Numbered from the stretch's first letter, positions 8,232-17,453 are shown. The stretch: 64,000 nucleotides of DNA from Facklamia lactis (GCF_015863205.1 NZ_JACBXQ010000002.1:248001-312000), one strand, 5' to 3'. Made by a program: numbers and translations. The notes: a model not told the origin generated them from the sequence alone.

Positions 8232-9671
8232 ATGAAGATAGCGATTGTTGGTCAGGGGCTAAGTGGTGCTTCTTTGTTACGCTCTTTAATCGAATATGCA
8301 CCAAAATCTTTCAATTACCAAATTACAGTCTATGATCCCTCTGATCAATTGGCAAGTGGCTTTGCCTATCAAAATGATAGTGGTATACCTCTAATGAATA
8401 CAGCTGTTAGAGCTTTATCCTGCCAACTAAATAATTCTCAAGATTTAAAAGAATGGCTTCTAGTCCACCATCCTCATGAAGCAAATCCAAATAATTTTAT
8501 CCCACGACTAATCTACGGACAATACCTTAACCAAGCATATACTAAATATTATCAATTAGAAAATATTATAACCCTACGTGAAGAAGTTCTGACATGTAAA
8601 AAACAAGAGAAAGGTTACCTACTCACCACATCCAAAAGTAAAGATACTTTTGATGTTGTTTTCCTTGCTCTTGGTCATCCTCCTTATGCAGATTATTATA
8701 ATCTCTATGGTTGCGAAGGTTATATCCATAACCCCTATCCCCTCAGTCAGACTCTCAACCAACTGAATCCTAAACATTCAGTAGGAATTATTGGGTCAGG
8801 ACTAACTGCTATTGACATTGCACGAACCTTAAAGCATGATTATAATTGGGAGTCAATCATTCGCTTCTATATTCAAGATCAACCATTCCATACAGTAGCA
8901 ATGCCAAACAACTTTACAGATATCATTAGAAACATCAATGAAGATTGGTTGTTTGAACAAAATTTACCACTTTCTTTGGGGTGCTTAGTCGATCAATTTA
9001 AACAAGATATGTTAGCTAATCACATTGACCTACACTACATTACCCGCAATTTTTCCAAAGGTACTCATCGCTCTATTCGTCAACAATTAGCTGCAGACGA
9101 TATTCAATTAAGCAAACTACAGCGGTACCTTTGGGATCTAAATCCTATCCTACCACAATTATATAACGCATTGCTTCCAAGTGAACGAATTAAATATCAT
9201 AAGAAATATAGTCAATTCATTAAACATATTAAAAGTCAAATGCCCAGAAAATCGCTCTGCGAAATATATCAATGGTTCGATTCAGGAGAGGTTGACTTTA
9301 TCAGTGGGCTTAAAAAAATTAGCACAGGTCAAGAAAAATTCTTAATCACAACTAACCATCAAGAATTTCATGAGGTCCAGCTGATTAATGCGACTGGCTT
9401 CCAACACAGAATTGATTTAGCTCCTTATCTTCCGCCTTTGATTAAGCAATTATGGGATGATAAATTGATAAGTCCGCACCCTTCTCATGGATTACAAGTA
9501 TCTTATCCCAGTTCGCAAGTAGTTAGTATTGATAAAGGTTTAATCCCTAACTTATTTTTAATTGGACCATGGATTGACGGTGTATTATTAACCTCTAATG
9601 ATGCAAACATAACAATCAGACACGCCCACCGAGTGGGACAAAATTTCTGGCACAAAAATATCAGACTATAA
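8232..9671 (+). CDS. FAD/NAD(P)-binding protein of unknown reaction
   Basis: This is a 479-residue flavoprotein-like protein. The N-terminal dinucleotide fold is visible as IAIVGQGLSGASLL, and a second Rossmann motif as VGIIGSGLTAIDIARTL at about residues 176-193. The pattern fits the FAD-NAD(P)-binding family (NAD_binding_9 type) found as stand-alone proteins in lactobacilli and enterobacteria. The start at 8232 has GGGAGG seven bases upstream. It is followed by a VTT membrane protein gene 80 bases downstream. No substrate can be assigned; it may be an oxidoreductase or hydroxylase partner. Confidence 0.65.
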   Translation: MKIAIVGQGLSGASLLRSLIEYAPKSFNYQITVYDPSDQLASGFAYQNDSGIPLMNTAVRALSCQLNNSQDLKEWLLVHHPHEANPNNFIPRLIYGQYLNQAYTKYYQLENIITLREEVLTCKKQEKGYLLTTSKSKDTFDVVFLALGHPPYADYYNLYGCEGYIHNPYPLSQTLNQLNPKHSVGIIGSGLTAIDIARTLKHDYNWESIIRFYIQDQPFHTVAMPNNFTDIIRNINEDWLFEQNLPLSLGCLVDQFKQDMLANHIDLHYITRNFSKGTHRSIRQQLAADDIQLSKLQRYLWDLNPILPQLYNALLPSERIKYHKKYSQFIKHIKSQMPRKSLCEIYQWFDSGEVDFISGLKKISTGQEKFLITTNHQEFHEVQLINATGFQHRIDLAPYLPPLIKQLWDDKLISPHPSHGLQVSYPSSQVVSIDKGLIPNLFLIGPWIDGVLLTSNDANITIRHAHRVGQNFWHKNIRL

Positions 9672-9751
9672 GACTTTAGGCCCTAGCTTTATTTATTTGG
9701 AACTTTTATACTTTAAAATGCCTAATCCTGAAATTTTCTTATGAGGTGACG

Positions 9752-10390
9752 ATGATGAATGAAACAAACCGAAAAGACATTCCAATCGATGAAAACAAGC
9801 GAAAGAATATCCAAACTATCATGAATATCTTGAATGTTATTGGGCTTATTATAACTATTCTAATGGTCGTTTGGGGGGCTAAAGCAGGCCTGTTCACTAA
9901 TCCAGAAAAAATGTATGCGTATATCACAAACTTGGGCATATGGGGGCCCCTTGTCTTTATCATCATTCAGATCGCGCAAACAATCGTTCCTGTTATGCCA
10001 GGATCTATCACCATCCCCATCGGAATTCTCGCCTTTGGTCCTTGGTGGGGATTCATTCTCAACCTGATCCCTATTTATTTTGGGTCAATCGTTAATTTCT
10101 GGATAGCAAGACGTTTTGGTAAGCCGACAGTCAGAGCGATTGTAGGTGACAAATCATACTATTCCATGATTAATCTATTCGAGCGTAAAAACATTGGCAA
10201 CCGCCTCTTTACTTTATTAATGTTCGTTCCCTTTTCACCTGCTGACCTACTCTGCTATGGAGCTGGCTTTACTAATATGACCAATAAATATTTCACTTAT
10301 TCGCTTCTAATAGGTAAGCCAGTATCACTTGCTTTCTACGCTTTTGGAACAGGTTACTTTTTGACTTGGATCATGCACAATTTCGCTTAA
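9752..10390 (+). CDS. TVP38/TMEM64 (VTT-domain) membrane protein
   Basis: This is a membrane protein of about 212 residues in the SNARE-associated/VTT superfamily, related to DedA and now linked to lipid scrambling or transport. A cytoplasmic N-terminus is followed by one helix, then the conserved re-entrant core with VPVMPGSITIPIGILAFG and a second conserved stretch FVPFSPADLLCYGAG. ATGs at 9752 and 9755 both fit the GAGG ribosome binding site; 9752 is used here, and an upstream GTG at 9746 lies inside that site. It converges with the methylglyoxal synthase gene, with no clear terminator between them. Confidence 0.8.
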   Translation: MMNETNRKDIPIDENKRKNIQTIMNILNVIGLIITILMVVWGAKAGLFTNPEKMYAYITNLGIWGPLVFIIIQIAQTIVPVMPGSITIPIGILAFGPWWGFILNLIPIYFGSIVNFWIARRFGKPTVRAIVGDKSYYSMINLFERKNIGNRLFTLLMFVPFSPADLLCYGAGFTNMTNKYFTYSLLIGKPVSLAFYAFGTGYFLTWIMHNFA

Positions 10391-10409
10391 CCCAACATTT
10401 TAGAGCCTT

Positions 10410-10814
10410 TTAACACGGGTCAGAAATGATTTCCCTAAAACTAAGAAATCCTTCCTTTAAACCTAATAGCAGAACCTCTGCTGTTCCAAGGTTCGTAGCC
10501 AAGGGAACCTGATAAACATCACATAAGCGGATCAAAGCTGTCACATCTGGTTCATGAGGCTGAGCAGTTAAAGGATCCCTAAGAAAAATCACTAAATCCA
10601 TCTTATTCTCAGAGATCATCGCTCCTATTTGTTGATCTCCTCCAAGTGGCCCAGAGTTAAACCGGTTAATCTCTAATCCTGTTCCTTCAATTAAGCGTAA
10701 ACCTGTAGTACCAGTTGCATACAATGTATGCTTCTTTAATATTTCTTTATATGCGCAGGCTAAATTTATTATTTGTGGCTTCTTTTGATCGTGAGCAATT
10801 AAAGCAATATTCAT
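10410..10814 (-). CDS. mgsA: Methylglyoxal synthase
   Basis: This cytosolic enzyme converts dihydroxyacetone phosphate to methylglyoxal and phosphate, a bypass used when sugar phosphates accumulate. The 134-residue protein matches family length. Visible residues are the catalytic Asp in GGDQQIG (about 60), His8 near the N-terminus, and the motif FLRDPL with Asp80 and a following His87. The start is the ATG at 10814 with GGAGG upstream; a longer in-frame ORF to 10880 lacks such a site. A glyoxalase II-like gene at 47720-48427 could help clear the toxic product. Confidence 0.9.
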   Translation of the reverse strand: MNIALIAHDQKKPQIINLACAYKEILKKHTLYATGTTGLRLIEGTGLEINRFNSGPLGGDQQIGAMISENKMDLVIFLRDPLTAQPHEPDVTALIRLCDVYQVPLATNLGTAEVLLLGLKEGFLSFREIISDPC

Positions 10815-10890
10815 TTCACTACCTCCTCGATAGCGGTTTAAAGACATTTTGATCAGGAACTGTATCCAATTTAGCAACACTAATAAACAA

Positions 10891-11682
10891 TTATAAAATT
10901 CCGCCTATCATAGAGCCGGAATTTTGAACATCATTCTTCATTAAAAAATTTAAATCTTGCTGGATCGCTCGATTAATTTCCTCCAGATTCCCTTCATACA
11001 TACTTTCGATTGCTACTGGAACCCTTTCATCTATTTCTTCTAATAATTTTAAGAGATCAATATCTCCTCGCTTAAGACAGGACTGAATTTTCAATTGTGA
11101 AATAGCCATGTTTTTCAAATGGAGATACTCCAAGTGCGGTATTAATTTAGGAATAACCTTTAGTGTATCTTCTCCAGCATAATAAAAATTTCCAACATCA
11201 CACAACAAACCGATTGATATATTATATAAACTTACCTCTTCTAGAAAGTTAGACAGAAAAGACAATGTTCCCCTTGCCTGTGTCTGATCATTTTCTACAA
11301 GAATCCGAAGGTGTTTATCTCTCATTAATTCATTCAAGCTAGAAGCAATTTCCCGAGTAAAGCCCTGAAATTCGCCTACTCCAAATTTAATTCTGCTTGC
11401 TCCAAGAAGTTCAGCTTCTTTTATAAAAAGAGACAAGTTAGGGTTGAGTTGGCCCTGGCAGAACAAATCAGCCGGCACTGAATAAAAAACGATCAGACCT
11501 CTAGACCTGGCAGCTTTACCACTGGCCATTAATTCATCTCCCAAATTGATAAAAAACTCCCTACGAAGTTCTACACCATCAAAACCGTGATCCGCAATCA
11601 TTTCAATCAAATGTTCCTGAATAACGTTTTGATTTTGAATATAGGTTTGATAGGCCATTGTGTTTAAAAATATTTTCCTCAT
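10891..11682 (-). CDS. Sugar phosphate isomerase/epimerase-like TIM-barrel protein
   Basis: This is a 263-residue protein of the xylose isomerase-like TIM-barrel superfamily. Family-like segments include [13 protein letters not shown] near the N-terminus, [10 protein letters not shown], a glutamate in [20 protein letters not shown] and the C-terminal [10 protein letters not shown]. These supply the acidic metal ligands typical of the fold. It is upstream of mgsA by 76 bases on the same strand and may be cotranscribed. The start at 11682 has AGAGG upstream. The specific substrate is unknown; a ketose or inosose is possible. Confidence 0.7.
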   Translation of the reverse strand: MRKIFLNTMAYQTYIQNQNVIQEHLIEMIADHGFDGVELRREFFINLGDELMASGKAARSRGLIVFYSVPADLFCQGQLNPNLSLFIKEAELLGASRIKFGVGEFQGFTREIASSLNELMRDKHLRILVENDQTQARGTLSFLSNFLEEVSLYNISIGLLCDVGNFYYAGEDTLKVIPKLIPHLEYLHLKNMAISQLKIQSCLKRGDIDLLKLLEEIDERVPVAIESMYEGNLEEINRAIQQDLNFLMKNDVQNSGSMIGGIL

Positions 11683-11751
11683 ATAACCTCTTCTAACTTT
11701 TGCATCTTATAAAATGAAATATCCCATGACTTAACGTAACCTATTTCATTT

Positions 11752-12114
11752 TTAAGGCCAAGTTCTATTTAATTCTTCCGGTCTCGAACCAACCGAAACT
11801 TTTTCACCATTTGTAATAAAAGGTCGTTTAATAAGCATCCCATTCTCAGCTAGCAAATCCATAATTTCTGATTCCGACAACTGATCAATTGTTTCTTTTA
11901 ATCCTAGTTCTCGATATAAGGCTCCGGAAGTATTCATAATTTTTCTTCGATTATCAGGATACAAACTTAAAGCTTGACTAATTTCTTCTATAGTAGGTGG
12001 ATGCTCTCGAATATCAATTATTTCATCAAAAAGGTAGCCTTTATTCTGCAATGCTTTTATGACTTTTTGAGTTGTAGAACATTGTTTCAAACCATAAACT
12101 TTTAACTTCATCAT
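11752..12114 (-). CDS. ArsC/Spx-family thioredoxin-fold protein
   Basis: This is a protein of about 120 residues with the ArsC-like thioredoxin fold. It has a single N-terminal cysteine in YGLKQCSTTQK (about residue 12), without the CxxC of Spx. The conserved arginines of the arsenate reductase family appear in LYRELG, IKRPF and GSRPEEL. The start is placed at 12114 (an ATG also lies at 12111) behind GGAGG; the longer ORF to 12168 has no site. It may be a YffB- or ArsC-like reductase or a regulator; no arsenic genes are nearby, so the role is open. Confidence 0.75.
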   Translation of the reverse strand: MMKLKVYGLKQCSTTQKVIKALQNKGYLFDEIIDIREHPPTIEEISQALSLYPDNRRKIMNTSGALYRELGLKETIDQLSESEIMDLLAENGMLIKRPFITNGEKVSVGSRPEELNRTWP

Positions 12115-12195
12115 TCTCCATCCTCCAATGACTTCTTCTAGTCTTAGCATACACCTTTTAAAAGACATTTACATCTTTTACACTAATTCCTTCAC

Positions 12196-12224
12196 TTGCA
12201 GGCCCCTCAAAAGTCACTTACAAT
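12196..12224 (+). promoter_or_regulatory. SigA-type promoter of the dipeptidase gene
   Basis: TTGCAG (12196-12201), a 17-base spacer and TACAAT (12219-12224) precede the dipeptidase start by 25 bases. The promoter overlaps the upstream in-frame extension, supporting the TTG start at 12250. Confidence 0.6.
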
Positions 12225-12249
12225 AAATCTATCGAAAGGTGGAATTACA

Positions 12250-13224
12250 TTGAATTATATTGATTTACATTGCGATACTCTCATGATGACATGGCAAGAA
12301 GAAGCAGGAGAAAACATTATAAAAAACCAATCTTTTGCCGTTGATTTTGAACGACTGTCAAAAGCAGGAGCTTATGCCCAATTTTTTGCTATTTTTATGC
12401 TTTATCCTGAAATTTTTGAAGAAATCAAACGGCCAGTAATAAACGATTGGGAATACATTACTAGTCTTGTTCAACAACTAAACAATGGTCTTAAGCAAAC
12501 AGAAAAAGTCAAATTAGCAAAAAGCTTTCAAGATTTAAATGATAATCTTAATCATAATATCGTTTCTGCTTTTTTGACCTTAGAAGATGGCCGTCCCTTA
12601 GAATCTGATCTAAATAATCTCTATCGTTTATATGATCTAGGTATACGACTGATCACACTTACCTGGAACTTTGAAAATTCTCTCGCCTATCCCAATTCAA
12701 AAGATCCTTCAATAATGAATAAGGGGCTTAAAGCATTTGGCTTTGAAGTCATGGAAGAAATGAATCGACTTGGAATGATCATTGATGTCAGCCATTTATC
12801 TGATGGCGGTTTCTTTGATTTGATCAAGCACTCTAAAGATCCTATTATGGCCTCACACTCTAATGCTAGGAGCTTATCTAATCATCCCAGAAATTTGACC
12901 GATGAAATGATTTATTTGCTAGCAGACAAAGGTGGTATTATGGGACTTAATTTCTGCTCCTCTTTCCTATCGGCCGACCAGGACTGCAATGTTTCAAGAA
13001 TCGATGACATGGTGAGACATTTAAATTACATAAAAAAACTCGTAGGAATTGAAGTTCTCGCTCTCGGAACGGATTTTGAAGGCATCACTTGCCAGCTAGA
13101 AATTGACTCCACCGATAAATTAGACCTTCTGTTTAAACGATTAGATCATGAAGGTTGGACTAGCCAAGAAATTGAAGATTTTGCCTATGGAAATGCTTTA
13201 CGTTTTATCAAAGAAGTTCTATAA
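12250..13224 (+). CDS. Membrane dipeptidase family (M19) metallopeptidase
   Basis: This 324-residue enzyme of the renal-dipeptidase family is expected to hydrolyse dipeptides with a two-metal centre. Motifs include the metal-binding LHCDT at residues 6-10, LTLEDGRPL with the bridging glutamate, VSHLSDGGF, ASHSNARS and GTDFEG. These are spaced as in the family. The start is the TTG at 12250, seven bases after AAGGTGG; the upstream extension covers the promoter. There is no signal peptide, so a cytoplasmic location is likely, unlike the anchored eukaryotic enzyme. It is monocistronic and ends at a strong terminator. Confidence 0.85.
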   Translation: MNYIDLHCDTLMMTWQEEAGENIIKNQSFAVDFERLSKAGAYAQFFAIFMLYPEIFEEIKRPVINDWEYITSLVQQLNNGLKQTEKVKLAKSFQDLNDNLNHNIVSAFLTLEDGRPLESDLNNLYRLYDLGIRLITLTWNFENSLAYPNSKDPSIMNKGLKAFGFEVMEEMNRLGMIIDVSHLSDGGFFDLIKHSKDPIMASHSNARSLSNHPRNLTDEMIYLLADKGGIMGLNFCSSFLSADQDCNVSRIDDMVRHLNYIKKLVGIEVLALGTDFEGITCQLEIDSTDKLDLLFKRLDHEGWTSQEIEDFAYGNALRFIKEVL

Positions 13225-13227
13225 CTC

Positions 13228-13267
13228 AAAACGGTCTTAGCCAGTAAATGGCAAGACCGTTTTTTCT
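13228..13267. terminator. Bidirectional terminator between dipeptidase and SirTM operon
   Basis: A hairpin with stem core ACGGTCTT/AAGACCGT plus GCCA/TGGC, flanked by A and T runs on the two sides, can stop transcription from both directions. Confidence 0.8.
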
Positions 13268-13277
13268 TGAAAAAAAT

Positions 13278-14285
13278 TTATTTGAAAGCTTCTGCCAACA
13301 ATTCTATCGCCTTTTTACGATTATTGAATCCTGGCATCAAAGGGACTAAAAGCAATTCGTCAGCTTGCAGTTGATTAACATAGGATTTCAACTGCGCAGT
13401 CACACTCTCTATACCGCCAACAACGCTTCGAATACGATTGCGAGTGATTGCCTGACGATCAGTATCCGAATAGTTAAAATGCCTAGCTGTTTCAATAGAT
13501 GGAAATTGCTTTAGTTCAGAAAAATTATCCAAACCGAGTAACCATAAATCCAGTGCTTCAGCAAAGGCTAAACCCTCGTCCTCTGTTTCCGCTACTGCCA
13601 AAAAAGGTGCAACGCTAACGATTGGCTCTGTCATAAAAGCTGAAGGCTTAAATTCATCTCGATATACTTGACAGGCTTCAATTCCTACTTGCAATCGATC
13701 TTTACTCGCATAGGGGAAAACACCAAAACAATAGCCTAGCCCCAAACGTGCAGCGATTCGAGCGGACTTGACACTCGATGAAAGTAACCACATTTGAGGA
13801 CGGTGTTCAATAACTGGATTAGCCGCTATTCCATGCTGAGCATGATCTTGATCAAGTGAATCTGTAAGAAAAGCCTGAATGTCTACTATCTTTTGTTCAT
13901 AATTCTGCTTGAAAGACTTATCTTCATTTAAAGCTGCATACACTTGGGAAGTTCCTCTGGAATTTCCCATACCAAGATCCACTCGATGAGGATAATAAGC
14001 TTCTAAGATGCGAAAATTTTCTGCTACCTTCAATGGGGCATAATGAGGCAACATCACTCCCCCAGAACCAATTCGAATTTTTTCCGTATGAGCTAACAAT
14101 TTCATCATCAATAACTCCGGCGAAGAGGAGGCAAAAGCAGGTACATTATGATGCTCCGCTACCCAGAAACGCTCATATCCCAAACTTTCACAATATTGGG
14201 CTAACTTGATAGTATTGTTTAGGGCCTCCTTCGAACTAGAGCCTTCATCTATTTGAGCATAATCCAATATCCCTAATTTAACCAT
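13278..14285 (-). CDS. LLM-class flavin-dependent oxidoreductase of the SirTM operon
   Basis: This is a 335-residue protein of the bacterial luciferase-like monooxygenase superfamily with a TIM barrel that binds reduced FMN. Family-typical segments are LGILDYAQIDEG at the start, ERFWVAEHHNVPAFASS, IRIGSGGVMLPHYAPLKVAE and the middle region RVDLGMGNSRGT. It is the last gene of the five-gene run at 13278-17453 and starts 13 bases after the lipoate ligase stop. An oxidoreductase of this kind is a known member of SirTM operons in staphylococci and streptococci, where it is thought to act in the oxidative stress response. The substrate is unknown. Confidence 0.85.
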   Translation of the reverse strand: MVKLGILDYAQIDEGSSSKEALNNTIKLAQYCESLGYERFWVAEHHNVPAFASSSPELLMMKLLAHTEKIRIGSGGVMLPHYAPLKVAENFRILEAYYPHRVDLGMGNSRGTSQVYAALNEDKSFKQNYEQKIVDIQAFLTDSLDQDHAQHGIAANPVIEHRPQMWLLSSSVKSARIAARLGLGYCFGVFPYASKDRLQVGIEACQVYRDEFKPSAFMTEPIVSVAPFLAVAETEDEGLAFAEALDLWLLGLDNFSELKQFPSIETARHFNYSDTDRQAITRNRIRSVVGGIESVTAQLKSYVNQLQADELLLVPLMPGFNNRKKAIELLAEAFK

Positions 14286-14298
14286 TCAGTTCTCCTAA

Positions 14299-15348
14299 CT
14301 ATTCAACTGTTTCAGGAATTTCTAGCAGAAAATTAATAAACTTTTGATTGTCCATCTTTGCAATATAATCAGCTAAAGAAATTTCTTTTAAAGCTTGCTC
14401 AATATCTTCCTTGCGTAATCTCGTACCTTGCAAAATATCTTCCACTTCTTTTATAGGTTTAACGGCAAAAAAATCACCATTAATTTGAATCGCATCAATT
14501 ACAGCATTTTTTACAGTCATCCCTACATGAAGCGTTCCAACTCCTTCAAAACGTTCATTTACCTGATATTGAAATTCTTTAAAGCGTCCATAATTCCAAT
14601 CCCAGTTATTATATGTTTTATTAGCAATAGCATCAATTGCTAACCAATCCTCTTCTGTCAGCTCGTAACGCTTCGCTTGACTTAAATCCTTAACCTCTAA
14701 TAACTCTTTTAAGATAAAATCAGTAAATTCTTCTACTGTAATCTCTTTATATTCATCAGCTAAGGCTGCACGTAGTGTCCCAACACGGGCTCTTACTGAC
14801 TGTATCCCATGCGATTCAATCTTTTTCTTATTCGGTTTAAGAACAATTTCCATCACTTCATAATTTGGTTCCAACAGCAAAGAGAATCCTGCATAAACAC
14901 GGCCTTTTACAACCGTCATGGCCGCTCCAGAAATTTTCTGACCATTCAATGTTAGATCATTTCGACCTTCTTGTTCTAATCCTTCAACACCTAATTTTCC
15001 TAGTACTTCTACAATAGGTGCGTATAATTTCTTATAATTGCCAAAGATATCTTTCTCATTATCCGAATTAAACAAAAAACAAAAACTCATATTTCGATCA
15101 TCCAGATAAATAGCTCCTCCACCTGTTTCACGACGAACTAAACCGATATTATGCTCATCCATATAGGGTTGGTTTACCTCTTCATAGGCATTCTGATACA
15201 AACCAATTTGAACAGAAGGATTTACCATATAAGGAAATACAATATCTTCTTCTAAAAAAATATTATCACGTACATAAGCTTGAATGGCCATCGTAGTTCC
15301 TTGATCATATACCCATTCACCATTACGTTTTGGTTCAATTAAGATCAT
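14299..15348 (-). CDS. lplA: Lipoate-protein ligase A (LplA2-type)
   Basis: This 349-residue cytosolic enzyme activates lipoate with ATP and attaches it to lysines of carrier proteins. The catalytic domain shows RRETGGGAIYLDDRN, the lysine-containing GRNDLTLNGQKISG and a C-terminal accessory domain from about residue 260. The length fits the two-domain LplA family. The start at 15348 has GGAG nine bases upstream. It follows the sirtuin by 14 bases. In this operon type the ligase modifies the dedicated GcvH-like protein encoded at 17121-17453, and lipoylation is a prerequisite for its ADP-ribosylation. It may also serve housekeeping dehydrogenases. Confidence 0.9.
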   Translation of the reverse strand: MILIEPKRNGEWVYDQGTTMAIQAYVRDNIFLEEDIVFPYMVNPSVQIGLYQNAYEEVNQPYMDEHNIGLVRRETGGGAIYLDDRNMSFCFLFNSDNEKDIFGNYKKLYAPIVEVLGKLGVEGLEQEGRNDLTLNGQKISGAAMTVVKGRVYAGFSLLLEPNYEVMEIVLKPNKKKIESHGIQSVRARVGTLRAALADEYKEITVEEFTDFILKELLEVKDLSQAKRYELTEEDWLAIDAIANKTYNNWDWNYGRFKEFQYQVNERFEGVGTLHVGMTVKNAVIDAIQINGDFFAVKPIKEVEDILQGTRLRKEDIEQALKEISLADYIAKMDNQKFINFLLEIPETVE

Positions 15349-15362
15349 TTTATTCTGCTCCT

Positions 15363-16238
15363 TTATAATAATTCTACAATACCACTTAAAACATCTGAAA
15401 TATCTTCATTAATTCTCACAGATTGGGCTTTTATTTCTCCTGGAATTCTATAGGGCTTTTGATTCATCGTCACATATAAGGCATTAGGATTAGTTGCAGT
15501 CCACTTCTGAAAAGGCTGACGAATGAACTGAGGTGTAGTATGACCCACCCCTATCTCAAGATAAAGAAGCTTTTGATCCTGATACTTGTCAAGAAAAGAT
15601 TGATAACAGTTGTTTTGCTGATGCCAATCTCTATCTTCTACCATTCCTCTCACTGCATCTCGTTTGTTTACTTCTAGAGGTGCTCCACATTCTGGACAAT
15701 AAGGAACAAGTTCCTCAGGGATTTTCAAATCTTCTTGTTCTAAAACCATTCGCCTGATTAGATCTTCATCCTGGTAGGTTTGCTGATGACAAAAAGCTGA
15801 ACACTGCCACAGACCATATTCACCCTGAATTCTAAAAACCTTATCCATCTCATAGTCGGCTGCATAGAAAGCATTATCTGCATTTGTTGTAATAATATGA
15901 TACGTTTTATCTTTTAAAATTTCTTTCAGATCAAGATAGGCTTGCCCTACCGGTTGATCAAAATAATTCAAAAGTGCAAAGCGACTCTGAAAAGCCCAGT
16001 ATTCTCGCCAATCTTCAAACTCGGATAAAAAAGCTTGCAACATGTCGTAATAACCATATTTTTCAATAAATTCAGGAAATGCCTGTTCAAACCTAGAACC
16101 AACATATGTAAATCCTGTCGCTGCAGACATGCCTGCTCCTATTCCTACAACAACCGCTTCAGCCTCTTCGATTAAACCTTTTAGCTGTATCGTTTGACTG
16201 TCTTGACCCTCTTGATATTGCCAAATCGTTTCTGACAT
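15363..16238 (-). CDS. Class M sirtuin (SirTM), protein ADP-ribosyltransferase
   Basis: This 291-residue NAD-dependent enzyme has the Sir2 Rossmann motif [12 protein letters not shown] (about 32-43), TTNADNAF (117-124) and a zinc site formed by cysteines near 146, 150, 181 and 184. The catalytic histidine of deacetylating sirtuins is replaced: the motif reads IQGEYG, with Gln138 where HG is expected. This substitution characterises class M sirtuins, which transfer ADP-ribose to a lipoylated GcvH-like protein. The gene starts three bases after the macrodomain stop and is followed by lplA. The start at 16238 follows an adjacent coupled stop codon. Activity on the local GcvH-L is inferred from the operon. 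Confidence 0.9.
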   Translation of the reverse strand: MSETIWQYQEGQDSQTIQLKGLIEEAEAVVVGIGAGMSAATGFTYVGSRFEQAFPEFIEKYGYYDMLQAFLSEFEDWREYWAFQSRFALLNYFDQPVGQAYLDLKEILKDKTYHIITTNADNAFYAADYEMDKVFRIQGEYGLWQCSAFCHQQTYQDEDLIRRMVLEQEDLKIPEELVPYCPECGAPLEVNKRDAVRGMVEDRDWHQQNNCYQSFLDKYQDQKLLYLEIGVGHTTPQFIRQPFQKWTATNPNALYVTMNQKPYRIPGEIKAQSVRINEDISDVLSGIVELL

Positions 16239-16241
16239 TCT

Positions 16242-17039
16242 TTATTTCCCTTCATCACTTAATAATTCTGAGTAAAGATGATAATCTAAATCTTTAAACA
16301 CATTAAAAATAACCTTCAAGTTAGAACCGTTATGACTTAAATATTCTTTGACCATTCTAATTGCGGTTTCAGCTGCTAATCGATTGGGATAATTAAATTC
16401 TCCTGTAGATATGCAACAAAAAGCTATCGTAGTCAATTGCTCTTGATCAGCTAATCGCAAACACTCTTGATAAGAAGACTCTAGCAAAGCCTGTTTAAGA
16501 GGAGTAACACCTCTCTGATCAATAAATGGTCCTACTGTATGAATCACATATTTAGCAGGCAAGTTAAAAGCAGGCGTTAATTTAGCTTTCCCCATCGGTT
16601 CTCGTTTACCTTGATCTTCTATTAGCTCATGGCAAGCTAGGCGTAGCTGGATACCAGAACGAGTATGTATAGCATTATCAATACAATTATGATTAGCTTG
16701 AGTACACCCTAGCATGTCAGAATTGGCTGCGTTTACAATTGCATCCACTTGCAAAGTTGTAATATCTCCTTGCCATAAATATATCTGATCCGCTATTGGT
16801 TGTAGTTTATTAAGTCCGGTTATCTGGCGGCCATTCAAAAGCGTTTGCAGTACCTGATCTTGAATTTCTAAGAATTCTTCTCTCGCCACAACGGGCGGTC
16901 TAACATTACAATATCCTCGAAAAATTTCAAATTTATCTGATATAGTCTGATTGGGATATTCCTCAAAGTGAGCCTGCATATGAGGCATCTCTTCTGATAA
17001 TTCTTTAATTAAAAAATCTAGCTGTTCTTCTAATGCCAT
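16242..17039 (-). CDS. Zinc-type macrodomain protein, ADP-ribosyl hydrolase
   Basis: This 265-residue protein has an N-terminal helical segment (about 1-75) and a macrodomain (about 85-260). The ADP-ribose pocket shows VDAIVNAANSDMLGC, and the cysteine and histidine residues in GCTQANHNCIDNAIH fit the metal-binding class linked to SirTM. A later stretch VIHTVGPF and the glycine-rich ISTGEF loop complete the fold. It is encoded directly upstream of the sirtuin, consistent with removing the ADP-ribose that the sirtuin adds. The start at 17039 has a GGAG ribosome binding site. This reversal role is known for orthologues and inferred here. Confidence 0.9.
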   Translation of the reverse strand: MALEEQLDFLIKELSEEMPHMQAHFEEYPNQTISDKFEIFRGYCNVRPPVVAREEFLEIQDQVLQTLLNGRQITGLNKLQPIADQIYLWQGDITTLQVDAIVNAANSDMLGCTQANHNCIDNAIHTRSGIQLRLACHELIEDQGKREPMGKAKLTPAFNLPAKYVIHTVGPFIDQRGVTPLKQALLESSYQECLRLADQEQLTTIAFCCISTGEFNYPNRLAAETAIRMVKEYLSHNGSNLKVIFNVFKDLDYHLYSELLSDEGK

Positions 17040-17060
17040 ACAAAGCTCCTTCTAATGGCG

Positions 17061-17104
17061 AATAAGGATTATAGTGCTAAACATTAGCAACCATAATCCT
17101 TATT
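17061..17104 (-). other. Intercistronic hairpin between GcvH-L and macrodomain genes
   Basis: The arms AATAAGGATTAT (17061-17072) and ATAATCCTTATT (17093-17104) enclose a nested GCTAA/TTAGC stem. There is no U tract on the minus strand, so it looks more like an attenuator or processing element than a full terminator. It separates gcvH-L from the other four genes. Confidence 0.5.
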
Positions 17105-17120
17105 ATTTTAATTATTTCAC

Positions 17121-17453
17121 TTACGCTTCTTCCAAAGCATCAAATTCAGCAGCATCTACCTCTACTAATCTCACTAACCAATTTTCCTCTTTTTTTGCAG
17201 AGTTAAGTAACGTTGGATTAGCAATTACCGCTTCATTACGTTCTGCTACTTTCCCTGAAATTGGACTTGTAATCTCAAGAACCGTTTTTGAGGCTTCTAA
17301 ATTGGCAATTCCTCCATCTTTTTCGATGTTATCTTCTTCAGAATACTCAACAAAGCCTACAGTCCCAATATCATCCTGCAGTTCCGGAGTCATACTAATG
17401 GTATATTCATTACCATTTTGTTCAATAAACAAAAAATTTCCACGTTTCATCAT
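17121..17453 (-). CDS. GcvH-like lipoyl carrier protein (GcvH-L)
   Basis: This is a 110-residue lipoyl-domain protein. The lipoylation lysine sits in LEASKTVLEITSP (about residue 56), the fold being completed by SPISGKV. It is shorter than a housekeeping glycine-cleavage H protein (about 125-130 residues) and no gcvT or gcvP is nearby. The N-terminal segment contains Asp-Asp near residues 27-28, in the region that is ADP-ribosylated in staphylococcal orthologues. It is the first gene of the SirTM operon. The start at 17453 has AGAGG nine bases upstream; a second ATG follows at 17450. Confidence 0.85.
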   Translation of the reverse strand: MMKRGNFLFIEQNGNEYTISMTPELQDDIGTVGFVEYSEEDNIEKDGGIANLEASKTVLEITSPISGKVAERNEAVIANPTLLNSAKKEENWLVRLVEVDAAEFDALEEA

